Shown: piece after piece, positions 1 through 13,024 of the stretch
Numbering within the stretch: position 1 is the first letter of the stretch
How the letters are laid out: each line of letters starts with the position of its first letter
Assembly (NCBI GenBank): GCA_964057225.1
Contig: OZ059900.1
Span: forward strand, 5,342,501 to 5,406,500
Direction: 5' to 3'
DNA: 64,000 bases
Source: Auanema rhodensis
Lineage: Eukaryota; Nematoda; Chromadorea; Rhabditida; Rhabditidae
Program-made: the position numbers and the translations under genes
Notes under the pieces: generated by a model
The model's input: only the letters and a program-made list of their open reading frames with translations
What the model was told of the DNA's origin: nothing
Database searches by the model: none

Positions 1-176
1 AACAGTTAACTATACCACCTAAGTATCTAAAGAAAGTGATCTTGATTTGTAACTCGGTGCCCGTTAAAGATAGAAGAATACTGTACATTTTAATAAATTC
101 TCCATGGTCATATTAGTCTAAAAACACTATCTTATTGTGTTTGATGCATGGTAGCCAGGACTTCCAATTTTATGTG
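1..176. repeat. Reference monomer (defines m1-m176)
   Basis: First complete monomer, used here for numbering. It carries m3 C, m28-29 TA, m55-57 CGG, m76 G, m95 A, m100 C, m107-108 GT, m117 T and the T,T,T,G,G state of the linked group m130/135/138/154/158. Six-base palindromes are GTTAAC at m5-10, TGTACA at m82-87, CCATGG at m102-107 and ATGCAT at m144-149; GAATTC at m95-100 appears only in monomers with m95 G and m100 C. Blocks m10-m26, m31-m53, m118-m129 and m159-m176 are almost invariant throughout the array. CpG occurs only at m55-56 and m62-63, plus m28-29 in CCGA monomers. Confidence 0.95.
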
Positions 177-2464
177 AACAGTTAACTATACCACCTAAGT
201 ATCTAAAGAAAGTGATCTTGATTTGTAACTCGGTGCCCGTTAAAGATAGAAAAATACTGTACATTTTAATGAATTCTCCATGGTCATATTAGTCTAAAAA
301 CACTATCTTATTGTGTTTGATGCATGGTAGCCAGGACTTCCAATTTTATGTGAACAGTTAACTATACCACCTAAGTATCTAAAGAAAGTGATCTTGATTT
401 GTAACTCGGTGCCCGTTAAAGATAGAAGAATATTGTACATTTTAATGAATTCTCCATGGTCATATTAGTCTAAAAACACTATCTTATTGTGTTTGATGCA
501 TGGTAGCCAGGACTTCCAATTTTATGTGAACAGTTAACTATACCACCTAAGTATCTAAAGAAAGTGATCTTGATTTGTAACTTGGTGCCCGTTAAAGATA
601 GAAGAATACTGTACATTTTAATAAATTCTCCATGGTCATATTAGTCTAAAAACACTATCTTATTGTGTTTGATGCATGGTAGCCAGGACTTCCAATTTTA
701 TGTGAACAGTTAACTATACCACCTAAGTATCTAAAGAAAGTGATCTTGATTTGTAACTCGGTGCCCGTTAAAGATAGAAAAATACTGTACATTTTAATGA
801 ATTCTCCATGGTCATATTAGTCTAAAAACACTATCTTATTGTGTTTGATGCATGGTAGCCAGGACTTCCAATTTTATGTGAACAGTTAACTATACCACCT
901 AAGTATCCGAAGAAAGTGATCTTGATTTGTAACTTGGTGCCCGTTAAAGATAGAAGAATACTGTACATTTTAATGAATTTTCCATGGCCATATTAGTCTA
1001 AAAACACTAACTTAATGGGTTTGATGCATGGTAGCCAGGACTTCCAATTTTATGTGAACAGTTAACTATACCACCTAAGTATCTAAAGAAAGTGATCTTG
1101 ATTTGTAACTCGGTGCCCGTTAAAGATAGAAGAATACTGTACATTTTAATGAATTTTCCATGGCCATATTAGTCTAAAAACACTAACTTAATGGGTTTGA
1201 TGCATGGTAGCCAGGACTTCCAATTTTATGTGAACAGTTAACTATACCACCTAAGTATCTAAAGAAAGTGATCTTGATTTGTAACTCGGTGCCCGTTAAA
1301 GATAGAAGAATACTGTACATTTTAATAAATTCTCCATGGCCATATTAGTCTAAAAACACTATCTTATTGTGTTTGATGCATGGTAGCCAGGACTTCCAAT
1401 TTTATGTGAACAGTTAACTATACCACCTAAGTATCTAAAGAAAGTGATCTTGATTTGTAACTTGGTGCCCGTTAAAGATAGAAGAATACTGTACATTTTA
1501 ATAAATTCTCCATGGTCATATTAGTCTAAAAACACTATCTTATTGTGTTTGATGCATGGTAGCCAGGACTTCCAATTTTATGTGAACAGTTAACTATACC
1601 ACCTAAGTATCTAAAGAAAGTGATCTTGATTTGTAACTTGGTGCCCGTTAAAGATAGAAGAATACTGTACATTTTAATAAATTCTCCATGGTCATATTAG
1701 TCTAAAAACACTATCTTATTGTGTTTGATGCATGGTAGCCAGGACTTCCAATTTTATGTGAACAGTTAACTATACCACCTAAGTATCTAAAGAAAGTGAT
1801 CTTGATTTGTAACTTGGTGCCCGTTAAAGATAGAAGAATACTGTACATTTTAATAAATTCTCCATGGTCATATTAGTCTAAAAACACTATCTTATTGTGT
1901 TTGATGCATGGTAGCCAGGACTTCCAATTTTATGTGAACAGTTAACTATACCACCTAAGTATCTAAAGAAAGTGATCTTGATTTGTAACTCGGTGCCCGT
2001 TAAAGATAGAAGAATATTGTACATTTTAATGAATTTTCCATGGCCATATTAGTCTAAAAACACTATCTTATTGTGTTTGATGCATGGTAGCCAGGACTTC
2101 CAATTTTATGTGAACAGTTAACTATACCACCTAAGTATCTAAAGAAAGTGATCTTGATTTGTAACTTGGTGCCCGTTAAAGATAGAAGAATACTGTACAT
2201 TTTTATAAATTCTCCATGGTCATATTAGTCTAAAAACACTATCTTATTGTGTTTGATGCATGGTAGCCAGGACTTCCAATTTTATGTGAACAGTTAACTA
2301 TACCACCTAAGTATCTAAAGAAAGTGATCTTGATTTGTAACTTGGTGCCCGTTAAAGATAGAAGAATACTGTACATTTTAATAAATTCTCCATGGTCATA
2401 TTAGTCTAAAAACACTATCTTATTGTGTTTGATGCATGGTAGCCAGGACTTCCAATTTTATGTG
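1..2464. repeat. Block of 14 mixed AAC-type monomers
   Basis: All 14 monomers have m3 C and nearly all have m28-29 TA. States at m55-57 (CGG or TGG), m76, m95 and m107-108 vary without an obvious multi-monomer period. The monomers at 529, 1409, 1585, 1761 and 2289 are near identical (TGG with m95 A), suggesting recent local spread. The monomers at 881 and 1057 are recombinants at the linked group (A,A,G at m130/135/138 but G,G at m154/158). A private A-to-T change at 2204 marks the monomer starting at 2113. The block ends sharply where m3 switches to G at 2465. Confidence 0.85.
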
Positions 2465-4576
2465 AAGAGTTAACTATACCACCTAAGTATCCGAAGAAAG
2501 TGATCTTGATTTGTAACTTGATGCCCGTTAAAGATAGAAGAATACTGTACATTTCAATAAATTCTCCATGATCATATTAGTCTAAAAACACTATCTTATT
2601 GTGTTTGATGCATGGTAGCCAGGACTTCCAATTTTATGTGAAGAGTTAACTATACCACCTAAGTATCCGAAGAAAGTGATCTTGATTTGTAACTTGATGC
2701 CCGTTGAAGATAGAAGAATACTGTACATTTCAATAAATTCTCCATGATCATATTAGTCTAAAAACACTATCTTATTGTGTTTGATGCATGGTAGCCAGGA
2801 CTTCCAATTTTATGTGAAGAGTTAACTATACCACCTAAGTATCTAAAGAAAGTGATCTTGATTTGTAACTCGGTGCCCGTTGAAGATAGAAAAATACTGT
2901 ACATTTTAATGAATTCTCCATGGTCATATTAGTCTAAAAACACTATCTTATTGTGTTTGATGCATGGTAGCCAGGACTTCCAATTTTATGTGAAGAGTTA
3001 ACTATACCACCTAAGTATCCGAAGAAAGTGATCTTGATTTGTAACTTGATGCCCGTTAAAGATAGAAGAATACTGTACATTTCAATAAATTCTCCATGAT
3101 CATATTAGTCTAAAAACACTATCTTATTGTGTTTGATGCATGGTAGCCAGGACTTCCAATTTTATGTGAAGAGTTAACTATACCACCTAAGTATCTAAAG
3201 AAAGTGATCTTGATTTGTAACTCGGTGCCCGTTAAAGATAGAAGAATACTGTACATTTCAATAAATTCTCCATGATCATATTAGTCTAAAAACACTATCT
3301 TATTGTGTTTGATGCATGGTAGCCAGGACTTCCAATTTTATGTGAAGAGTTAACTATACCACCTAAGTATCCGAAGAAAGTGATCTTGATTTGTAACTTG
3401 ATGCCCGTTGAAGATAGAAGAATACTGTACATTTCAATAAATTCTCCATGATCATATTAGTCTAAAAACACTATCTTATTGTGTTTGATGCATGGTAGCC
3501 AGGACTTCCAATTTTATGTGAAGAGTTAACTATACCACCTAAGTATCTAAAGAAAGTGATCTTGATTTGTAACTCGGTGCCCGTTAAAGATAGAAAAATA
3601 CTGTACATTTTAATGAATTCTCCATGGTCATATTAGTCTAAAAACACTATCTTATTGTGTTTGATGCATGGTAGCCAGGACTTCCAATTTTATGTGAAGA
3701 GTTAACTATACCACCTAAGTATCCGAAGAAAGTGATCTTGATTTGTAACTTGATGCCCGTTAAAGATAGAAGAATACTGTACATTTCAATAAATTCTCCA
3801 TGATCATATTAGTCTAAAAACACTATCTTATTGTGTTTGATGCATGGTAGCCAGGACTTCCAATTTTATGTGAAGAGTTAACTATACCACCTAAGTATCC
3901 GAAGAAAGTGATCTTGATTTGTAACTTGATGCCCGTTAAAGATAGAAGAATACTGTACATTTCAATAAATTCTCCATGATCATATTAGTCTAAAAACACT
4001 ATCTTATTGTGTTTGATGCATGGTAGCCAGGACTTCCAATTTTATGTGAAGAGTTAACTATACCACCTAAGTATCCGAAGAAAGTGATCTTGATTTGTAA
4101 CTTGATGCCCGTTAAAGATAGAAGAATACTGTACATTTCAATGAATTCTCCATGATCATATTAGTCTAAAAACACTATCTTATTGTGTTTGATGCATGGT
4201 AGCCAGGACTTCCAATTTTATGTGAAGAGTTAACTATACCACCTAAGTATCCGAAGAAAGTGATCTTGATTTGTAACTTGATGCCCGTTAAAGATAGAAG
4301 AATACTGTACATTTCAATAAATTCTCCATGATCATATTAGTCTAAAAACACTATCTTATTGTGTTTGATGCATGGTAGCCAGGACTTCCAATTTTATGTG
4401 AAGAGTTAACTATACCACCTAAGTATCCGAAGAAAGTGATCTTGATTTGTAACTTGATGCCCGTTAAAGATAGAAGAATACTGTACATTTCAATAAATTC
4501 TCCATGATCATATTAGTCTAAAAACACTATCTTATTGTGTTTGATGCATGGTAGCCAGGACTTCCAATTTTATGTG
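2465..4576. repeat. Block of 12 AAG/CCGA/TTGA-type monomers with weak 4-mer
   Basis: Monomers here carry m3 G. Most combine m28-29 CG, m55-57 TGA, m91 C, m95 A and m107-108 AT, which replaces CCATGG by TGATCA. A second type with m28-29 TA, CGG and m76 A is interspersed at 2817 and 3521. A rare m66 A-to-G change marks the monomers at 2641, 2817 and 3345; 2641 and 3345 lie 704 bp (four monomers) apart, which suggests a small 4-mer duplication. The monomer at 3169 is a mosaic: its left half is the TA/CGG type and its right half the C/A/AT type. From 3697 the TGA type runs five times in a row. Confidence 0.8.
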
Positions 4577-7216
4577 AACTGTTAACTATACCACCTAAGT
4601 ATCTAAAGAAAGTGATCTTGATTTGTAACTCGGTGCCCGTTAAAGATAGAAAAATACTGTACATTTTAATGAATTCTCCATGGTCATATTAGTCTAAAAA
4701 CACTATCTTATTGTGTTTGATGCATGGTAGCCAGGACTTCCAATTTTATGTGAACAGTTAACTATACCACCTAAGTATCTAAAGAAAGTGATCTTGATTT
4801 GTAACTCGGTGCCCGTTAAAGATAGAAAAATACTGTACATTTTAATGAATTCTCCATGGTCATATTAGTCTAAAAACACTATCTTATTGTGTTTGATGCA
4901 TGGTAGCCAGGACTTCCAATTTTATGTGAAGAGTTAACTATACCACCTAAGTATCCGAAGAAAGTGATCTTGATTTGTAACTTGGTGCCCGTTAAAGATA
5001 GAAGAATACTGTACATTTTAATGAATTCTCCATGGTCATATTAGTCTAAAAACACTATCTTATTGTGTTTGATGCATGGTAGCCAGGACTTCCAATTTTA
5101 TGTGAAGAGTTAACTATACCACCTAAGTATCCGAAGAAAGTGATCTTGATTTGTAACTTGGTGCCCGTTAAAGATAGAAGAATACTGTACATTTCAATAA
5201 ATTCTCCATGATCATATTAGTCTAAAAACACTATCTTATTGTGTTTGATGCATGGTAGCCAGGACTTCCAATTTTATGTGAAGAGTTAACTATACCACCT
5301 AAGTATCCGAAGAAAGTGATCTTGATTTGTAACTTGGTGCCCGTTAAAGATAGAAGAATACTGTACATTTTAATGAATTCTCCATGGTCATATTAGTCTA
5401 AAAACACTATCTTATTGTGTTTGATGCATGGTAGCCAGGACTTCCAATTTTATGTGAAGAGTTAACTATACCACCTAAGTATCCGAAGAAAGTGATCTTG
5501 ATTTGTAACTTGGTGCCCGTTAAAGATAGAAGAATACTGTACATTTTAATGAATTCTCCATGGTCATATTAGTCTAAAAACACTATCTTATTGTGTTTGA
5601 TGCATGGTAGCCAGGACTTCCAATTTTATGTGAAGAGTTAACTATACCACCTAAGTATCCGAAGAAAGTGATCTTGATTTGTAACTTGATGCCCGTTAAA
5701 GATAGAAGAATACTGTACATTTCAATAAATTCTCCATGATCATATTAGTCTAAAAACACTATCTTATTGTGTTTGATGCATGGTAGCCAGGACTTCCAAT
5801 TTTATGTGAAGAGTTAACTATACCACCTAAGTATCCGAAGAAAGTGATCTTGATTTGTAACTTGATGCCCGTTAAAGATAGAAGAATACTGTACATTTCA
5901 ATAAATTCTCCATGATCATATTAGTCTAAAAACACTATCTTATTGTGTTTGATGCATGGTAGCCAGGACTTCCAATTTTATGTGAACTGTTAACTATACC
6001 ACCTAAGTATCTAAAGAAAGTGATCTTGATTTGTAACTCGGTGCCCGTTAAAGATAGAAAAATACTGTACATTTTAATGAATTCTCCATGGTCATATTAG
6101 TCTAAAAACACTATCTTATTGTGTTTGATGCATGGTAGCCAGGACTTCCAATTTTATGTGAACAGTTAACTATACCACCTAAGTATCTAAAGAAAGTGAT
6201 CTTGATTTGTAACTCGGTGCCCGTTAAAGATAGAAAAATACTGTACATTTTAATGAATTCTCCATGGTCATATTAGTCTAAAAACACTATCTTATTGTGT
6301 TTGATGCATGGTAGCCAGGACTTCCAATTTTATGTGAAGAGTTAACTATACCACCTAAGTATCCGAAGAAAGTGATCTTGATTTGTAACTTGGTGCCCGT
6401 TAAAGATAGAAGAATACTGTACATTTTAATGAATTCTCCATGGTCATATTAGTCTAAAAACACTATCTTATTGTGTTTGATGCATGGTAGCCAGGACTTC
6501 CAATTTTATGTGAAGAGTTAACTATACCACCTAAGTATCCGAAGAAAGTGATCTTGATTTGTAACTTGGTGCCCGTTAAAGATAGAAGAATACTGTACAT
6601 TTCAATAAATTCTCCATGATCATATTAGTCTAAAAACACTATCTTATTGTGTTTGATGCATGGTAGCCAGGACTTCCAATTTTATGTGAAGAGTTAACTA
6701 TACCACCTAAGTATCCGAAGAAAGTGATCTTGATTTGTAACTTGGTGCCCGTTAAAGATAGAAGAATACTGTACATTTTAATGAATTCTCCATGGTCATA
6801 TTAGTCTAAAAACACTATCTTATTGTGTTTGATGCATGGTAGCCAGGACTTCCAATTTTATGTGAAGAGTTAACTATACCACCTAAGTATCCGAAGAAAG
6901 TGATCTTGATTTGTAACTTGGTGCCCGTTAAAGATAGAAGAATACTGTACATTTTAATGAATTCTCCATGGTCATATTAGTCTAAAAACACTATCTTATT
7001 GTGTTTGATGCATGGTAGCCAGGACTTCCAATTTTATGTGAAGAGTTAACTATACCACCTAAGTATCCGAAGAAAGTGATCTTGATTTGTAACTTGATGC
7101 CCGTTAAAGATAGAAGAATACTGTACATTTCAATAAATTCTCCATGATCATATTAGTCTAAAAACACTATCTTATTGTGTTTGATGCATGGTAGCCAGGA
7201 CTTCCAATTTTATGTG
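4577..7216. repeat. 8-mer higher-order repeat, two tandem copies
   Basis: An eight-monomer unit of 1408 bp at 4577-5984 is followed by its copy from 5985. The order of types is: TA/CGG with m76 A twice; CG/TGG; CG/TGG with m91 C and m107-108 AT; CG/TGG twice; then CG/TGA twice. Both copies begin with a private m4 A-to-T change (4580 and 5988), found nowhere else in the window as far as I can see. The second copy is complete for seven monomers. Its eighth position, the monomer at 7217, is a mosaic with an AAC/TA/TGG left half, so the repeat breaks there. A related unit recurs at 8801. Confidence 0.9.
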
Positions 7217-8800
7217 AACAGTTAACTATACCACCTAAGTATCTAAAGAAAGTGATCTTGATTTGTAACTTGGTGCCCGTTAAAGATAGAAGAATACTGT
7301 ACATTTCAATAAATTCTCCATGATCATATTAGTCTAAAAACACTATCTTATTGTGTTTGATGCATGGTAGCCAGGACTTCCAATTTTATGTGAAGAGTTA
7401 ACTATACCACCTAAGTATCCGAAGAAAGTGATCTTGATTTGTAACTTGGTGCCCGTTAAAGATAGAAGAATACTGTACATTTTAATGAATTCTCCATGGT
7501 CATATTAGTCTAAAAACACTATCTTATTGTGTTTGATGCATGGTAGCCAGGACTTCCAATTTTATGTGAACAGTTAACTATACCACCTAAGTATCTAAAG
7601 AAAGTGATCTTGATTTGTAACTCGGTGCCCGTTAAAGATAGAAAAATACTGTACATTTTAATGAATTCTCCATGGTCATATTAGTCTAAAAACACTATCT
7701 TATTGTGTTTGATGCATGGTAGCCAGGACTTCCAATTTTATGTGAAGAGTTAACTATACCACCTAAGTATCTAAAGAAAGTGATCTTGATTTGTAACTTG
7801 GTGCCCGTTAAAGATAGAAGAATACTGTACATTTTAATGAATTCTCCATGGTCATATTAGTCTAAAAACACTATCTTATTGTGTTTGATGCATGGTAGCC
7901 AGGACTTCCAATTTTATGTGAAGAGTTAACTATACCACCTAAGTATCCGAAGAAAGTGATCTTGATTTGTAACTTGGTGCCCGTTAAAGATAGAAGAATA
8001 CTGTACATTTTAATGAATTCTCCATGGTCATATTAGTCTAAAAACACTATCTTATTGTGTTTGATGCATGGTAGCCAGGACTTCCAATTTTATGTGAAGA
8101 GTTAACTATACCACCTAAGTATCCGAAGAAAGTGATCTTGATTTGTAACTTGGTGCCCGTTAAAGATAGAAGAATACTGTACATTTTAATGAATTCTCCA
8201 TGGTCATATTAGTCTAAAAACACTATCTTATTGTGTTTGATGCATGGTAGCCAGGACTTCCAATTTTATGTGAACAGTTAACTATACCACCTAAGTATCT
8301 AAAGAAAGTGATCTTGATTTGTAACTCGGTGCCCGTTAAAGATAGAAAAATACTGTACATTTTAATGAATTCTCCATGGTCATATTAGTCTAAAAACACT
8401 ATCTTATTGTGTTTGATGCATGGTAGCCAGGACTTCCAATTTTATGTGAAGAGTTAACTATACCACCTAAGTATCCGAAGAAAGTGATCTTGATTTGTAA
8501 CTTGATGCCCGTTAAAGATAGAAGAATACTGTACATTTCAATAAATTCTCCATGATCATATTAGTCTAAAAACACTATCTTATTGTGTTTGATGCATGGT
8601 AGCCAGGACTTCCAATTTTATGTGAAGAGTTAACTATACCACCTAAGTATCCGAAGAAAGTGATCTTGATTTGTAACTTGATGCCCGTTAAAGATAGAAG
8701 AATACTGTACATTTCAATAAATTCTCCATGATCATATTAGTCTAAAAACACTATCTTATTGTGTTTGATGCATGGTAGCCAGGACTTCCAATTTTATGTG
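7217..8800. repeat. Block of 9 mixed monomers between 8-mer copies
   Basis: The monomers at 7217, 7393, 7569, 7745, 7921, 8097, 8273, 8449 and 8625 alternate AAC and AAG types with no clean period. The first, 7217, joins an m3 C/TA/TGG left part to an m91 C/m95 A/AT right part, so its junction lies between m57 and m91. Two TGA-type monomers at 8449 and 8625 lead into the next 8-mer copy. Confidence 0.75.
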
Positions 8801-10208
8801 AAGAGTTAACTATACCACCTAAGTATCTAAAGAAAGTGATCTTGATTTGTAACTCGGTGCCCGTTAAAGATAGAAAAATATTGTACATTTTAATGAATTC
8901 TCCATGGTCATATTAGTCTAAAAACACTATCTTATTGTGTTTGATGCATGGTAGCCAGGACTTCCAATTTTATGTGAACAGTTAACTATACCACCTAAGT
9001 ATCTAAAGAAAGTGATCTTGATTTGTAACTCGGTGCCCGTTAAAGATAGAAAAATACTGTACATTTTAATGAATTCTCCATGGTCATATTAGTCTAAAAA
9101 CACTATCTTATTGTGTTTGATGCATGGTAGCCAGGACTTCCAATTTTATGTGAAGAGTTAACTATACCACCTAAGTATCCGAAGAAAGTGATCTTGATTT
9201 GTAACTTGGTGCCCGTTAAAGATAGAAGAATACTGTACATTTTAATGAATTCTCCATGGTCATATTAGTCTAAAAACACTATCTTATTGTGTTTGATGCA
9301 TGGTAGCCAGGACTTCCAATTTTATGTGAAGAGTTAACTATACCACCTAAGTATCCGAAGAAAGTGATCTTGATTTGTAACTTGGTGCCCGTTAAAGATA
9401 GAAGAATACTGTACATTTTAATAAATTCTCCATGATCATATTAGTCTAAAAACACTATCTTATTGTGTTTGATGCATGGTAGCCAGGACTTCCAATTTTA
9501 TGTGAAGAGTTAACTATACCACCTAAGTATCCGAAGAAAGTGATCTTGATTTGTAACTTGGTGCCCGTTAAAGATAGAAGAATACTGTACATTTTAATGA
9601 ATTCTCCATGGTCATATTAGTCTAAAAACACTATCTTATTGTGTTTGATGCATGGTAGCCAGGACTTCCAATTTTATGTGAAGAGTTAACTATACCACCT
9701 AAGTATCCGAAGAAAGTGATCTTGATTTGTAACTTGGTGCCCGTTAAAGATAGAAGAATACTGTACATTTTAATGAATTCTCCATGGTCATATTAGTCTA
9801 AAAACACTATCTTATTGTGTTTGATGCATGGTAGCCAGGACTTCCAATTTTATGTGAAGAGTTAACTATACCACCTAAGTATCCGAAGAAAGTGATCTTG
9901 ATTTGTAACTTGATGCCCGTTAAAGATAGAAGAGTACTGTACATTTCAATAAATTCTCCATGATCATATTAGTCTAAAAACACTATCTTATTGTGTTTGC
10001 TGCATGGTAGCCAGGACTTCCAATTTTATGTGAAGAGTTAACTATACCACCTAAGTATCCGAAGAAAGTGATCTTGATTTGTAACTTGATGCCCGTTAAA
10101 GATAGAAGAATACTGTACATTTCAATAAATTCTCCATGATCATATTAGTCTAAAAACACTATCTTATTGTGTTTGATGCATGGTAGCCAGGACTTCCAAT
10201 TTTATGTG
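8801..10208. repeat. Third copy of the 8-mer higher-order repeat
   Basis: The eight monomers repeat the type order of the unit at 4577-5984 (two TA/CGG m76-A monomers, four CG/TGG monomers with the second carrying m107-108 AT, then two TGA monomers). The offset is 4224 bp, exactly 24 monomers or three 8-mer units. It lacks the m4 change and has its own private changes: T at 8881 (m81), G at 9934 and C at 10000, the last destroying the ATGCAT site. It is therefore an older or separately diverged copy than the 4577/5985 pair. Two more TGA monomers (10209, 10385) follow before the 14-mer block. Confidence 0.85.
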
Positions 10209-10384
10209 AAGAGTTAACTATACCACCTAAGTATCCGAAGAAAGTGATCTTGATTTGTAACTTGATGCCCGTTAAAGATAGAAGAATACTGTACATTTCA
10301 ATAAATTCTCCATGATCATATTAGTCTAAAAACACTATCTTATTGTGTTTGATGCATGGTAGCCAGGACTTCCAATTTTATGTG
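10209..10384. repeat. Representative TGA/TGATCA-type monomer
   Basis: A clean example of the type defined by m3 G, m28-29 CG, m55-57 TGA, m76 G, m91 C, m95 A, m100 C and m107-108 AT. It lacks both GAATTC and CCATGG and has instead an 8-bp palindrome ATGATCAT at m104-111. It dominates 2465-4576 and forms runs of three or four near 10.0, 16.0, 17.1, 24.4 and 25.4 kb. It does not occur beyond about 25.9 kb. Confidence 0.85.
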
Positions 10385-10560
10385 AAGAGTTAACTATACC
10401 ACCTAAGTATCCGAAGAAAGTGATCTTGATTTGTAACTTGATGCCCGTTAAAGATAGAAGAATACTGTACATTTCAATAAATTCTCCATGATCATATTAG
10501 TCTAAAAACACTATCTTATTGTGTTTGATGCATGGTAGCCAGGACTTCCAATTTTATGTG

Positions 10561-13024
10561 AAGAGTTAACTATACCACCTAAGTATCTAAAGAAAGTGAT
10601 CTTGATTTGTAACTCGGTGCCCGTTAAAGATAGAAAAATACTGTACATTTTAATGAATTCTCCATGGTCATATTAGTCTAAAAACACTATCTTATTGTGT
10701 TTGATGCATGGTAGCCAGGACTTCCAATTTTATGTGAAGAGTTAACTATACCACCTAAGTATCCGAAGAAAGTGATCTTGATTTGTAACTTGGTGCCCGT
10801 TAAAGATAGAAGAATACTGTACATTTTAATGAATTCTCCATGGTCATATTAGTCTAAAAACACTATCTTATTGTGTTTGATGCATGGTAGCCAGGACTTC
10901 CAATTTTATGTGAACAGTTAACTATACCACCTAAGTATCCGAAGAAAGTGATCTTGATTTGTAACTTGGTGCCCGTTAAAGATAGAAGAATACTGTACAT
11001 TTTAATGAATTCTCCATGGTCATATTAGTCTAAAAACACTATCTTATTGTGTTTGATGCATGGTAGCCAGGACTTCCAATTTTATGTGAACAGTTAACTA
11101 TACCACCTAAGTATCTAAAGAAAGTGATCTTGATTTGTAACTCGGTGCCCGGTAAAGATAGAAGAATACTGTACATTTTAATGAATTCTCCATGGTCATA
11201 TTAGTCTAAAAACACTATCTTATTGTGTTTGATGCATGGTAGCCAGGACTTCCAATTTTATGTGAACAGTTAACTATACCACCTAAGTATCCGAAGAAAG
11301 TGATCTTGATTTGTAACTTGGTGCCCGTTAAAGATAGAAGAATACTGTACATTTCAATGAATTCTCCATGGTCATATTAGTCTAAAAACACTATCTTATT
11401 GTGTTTGATGCATGGTAGCCAGGACTTCCAATTTTATGTGAAGAGTTAACTATACCACCTAAGTATCCGAAGAAAGTGATCTTGATTTGTAACTTGGTGC
11501 CCGTTAAAGATAGAAGAATACTGTACATTTTAATGAATTCTCCATGATCATATTAGTCTAAAAACACTATCTTATTGTGTTTGATGCATGGTAGCCAGGA
11601 CTTCCAATTTTATGTGAAGAGTTAACTATACCACCTAAGTATCTAAAGAAAGTGATCTTGATTTGTAACTCGGTGCCCGTTAAAGATAGAAAAATACTGT
11701 ACATTTTAATGAATTCTCCATGGTCATATTAGTCTAAAAACACTATCTTATTGTGTTTGATGCATGGTAGCCAGGACTTCCAATTTTATGTGAAGAGTTA
11801 ACTATACCACCTAAGTATCCGAAGAAAGTGATCTTGATTTGTAACTTGGTGCCCGTTAAAGATAGAAGAATACTGTACATTTTAATGAATTCTCCATGGT
11901 CATATTAGTCTAAAAACACTATCTTATTGTGTTTGATGCATGGTAGCCAGGACTTCCAATTTTATGTGAAGAGTTAACTATACCACCTAAGTATCCGAAG
12001 AAAGTGATCTTGATTTGTAACTTGGTGCCCGTTAAAGATAGAAGAATACTGTACATTTTAATGAATTCTCCATGGTCATATTAGTCTAAAAACACTATCT
12101 TATTGTGTTTGATGCATGGTAGCCAGGACTTCCAATTTTATGTGAAGAGTTAACTATACCACCTAAGTATCCGAAGAAAGTGATCTTGATTTGTAACTTG
12201 GTGCCCGTTAAAGATAGAAGAATACTGTACATTTTAATGAATTCTCCATGGTCATATTAGTCTAAAAACACTATCTTATTGTGTTTGATGCATGGTAGCC
12301 AGGACTTCCAATTTTATGTGAACAGTTAACTATACCACCTAAGTATCTAAAGAAAGTGATCTTGATTTGTAACTCGGTGCCCGTTAAAGATAGAAAAATA
12401 CTGTACATTTTAATGAATTCTCCATGGTCATATTAGTCTAAAAACACTATCTTATTGTGTTTGATGCATGGTAGCCAGGACTTCCAATTTTATGTGAAGA
12501 GTTAACTATACCACCTAAGTATCCGAAGAAAGTGATCTTGATTTGTAACTTGATGCCCGTTAAAGATAGAAGAATACTGTACATTTCAATAAATTCTCCA
12601 TGATCATATTAGTCTAAAAACACTATCTTATTGTGTTTGATGCATGGTAGCCAGGACTTCCAATTTTATGTGAACAGTTAACTATACCACCTAAGTATCT
12701 AAAGAAAGTGATCTTGATTTGTAACTTGGTGCCCGTTAAAGATAGAAGAATACTGTACATTTTAATGAATTCTCCATGGTCATATTAGTCTAAAAACACT
12801 ATCTTATTGTGTTTGATGCATGGTAGCCAGGACTTCCAATTTTATGTGAAGAGTTAACTATACCACCTAAGTATCCGAAGAAAGTGATCTTGATTTGTAA
12901 CTTGGTGCCCGTTAAAGATAGAAGAATACTGTACATTTTAATGAATTCTCCATGGTCATATTAGTCTAAAAACACTATCTTATTGTGTTTGATGCATGGT
13001 AGCCAGGACTTCCAATTTTATGTG
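10561..13024. repeat. 14-mer higher-order repeat, copy 1
   Basis: Fourteen monomers (2464 bp) whose type order is repeated in the next 14. Key markers are a private m64 T-to-G change at 11152, matched at 13616 exactly 2464 bp later, and the neighbouring monomer with m91 C combined with m107-108 GT at 11265. The first monomer differs between copies at m3 (G here, C at 13025), so the breakpoint probably lies at or within that monomer. Confidence 0.88.

Noticed and set aside
61-110. Promoter, tRNA or RNA polymerase III box-like elements
   Set aside because: Short A/B-box-like or TATA-like words occur by chance in AT-rich sequence. No arrangement with spacing and a terminator was convincing.
1-176. 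Match to known satellites (human alpha, Arabidopsis 178-bp, Brassica 176-bp)
   Set aside because: The length is similar, but landmark words of those families as I remember them are not present. A database search would be needed to name the family, so no name is given.
705-1056. CENP-B box at the m24-m36 region of CCGA-type monomers (minus strand)
   Set aside because: The reverse complement contains TTCG, but the required A and CGGG at the following positions of the box are absent. The TA-type monomers lack even the TTCG.
2465-10560. A simple dimeric (352-bp) organisation throughout
   Set aside because: Neighbouring monomers do not alternate between two types here. Periods of 4, 6, 8, 11, 14 and 15 monomers occur instead, and a strict dimer is seen only in the 19361-type block.
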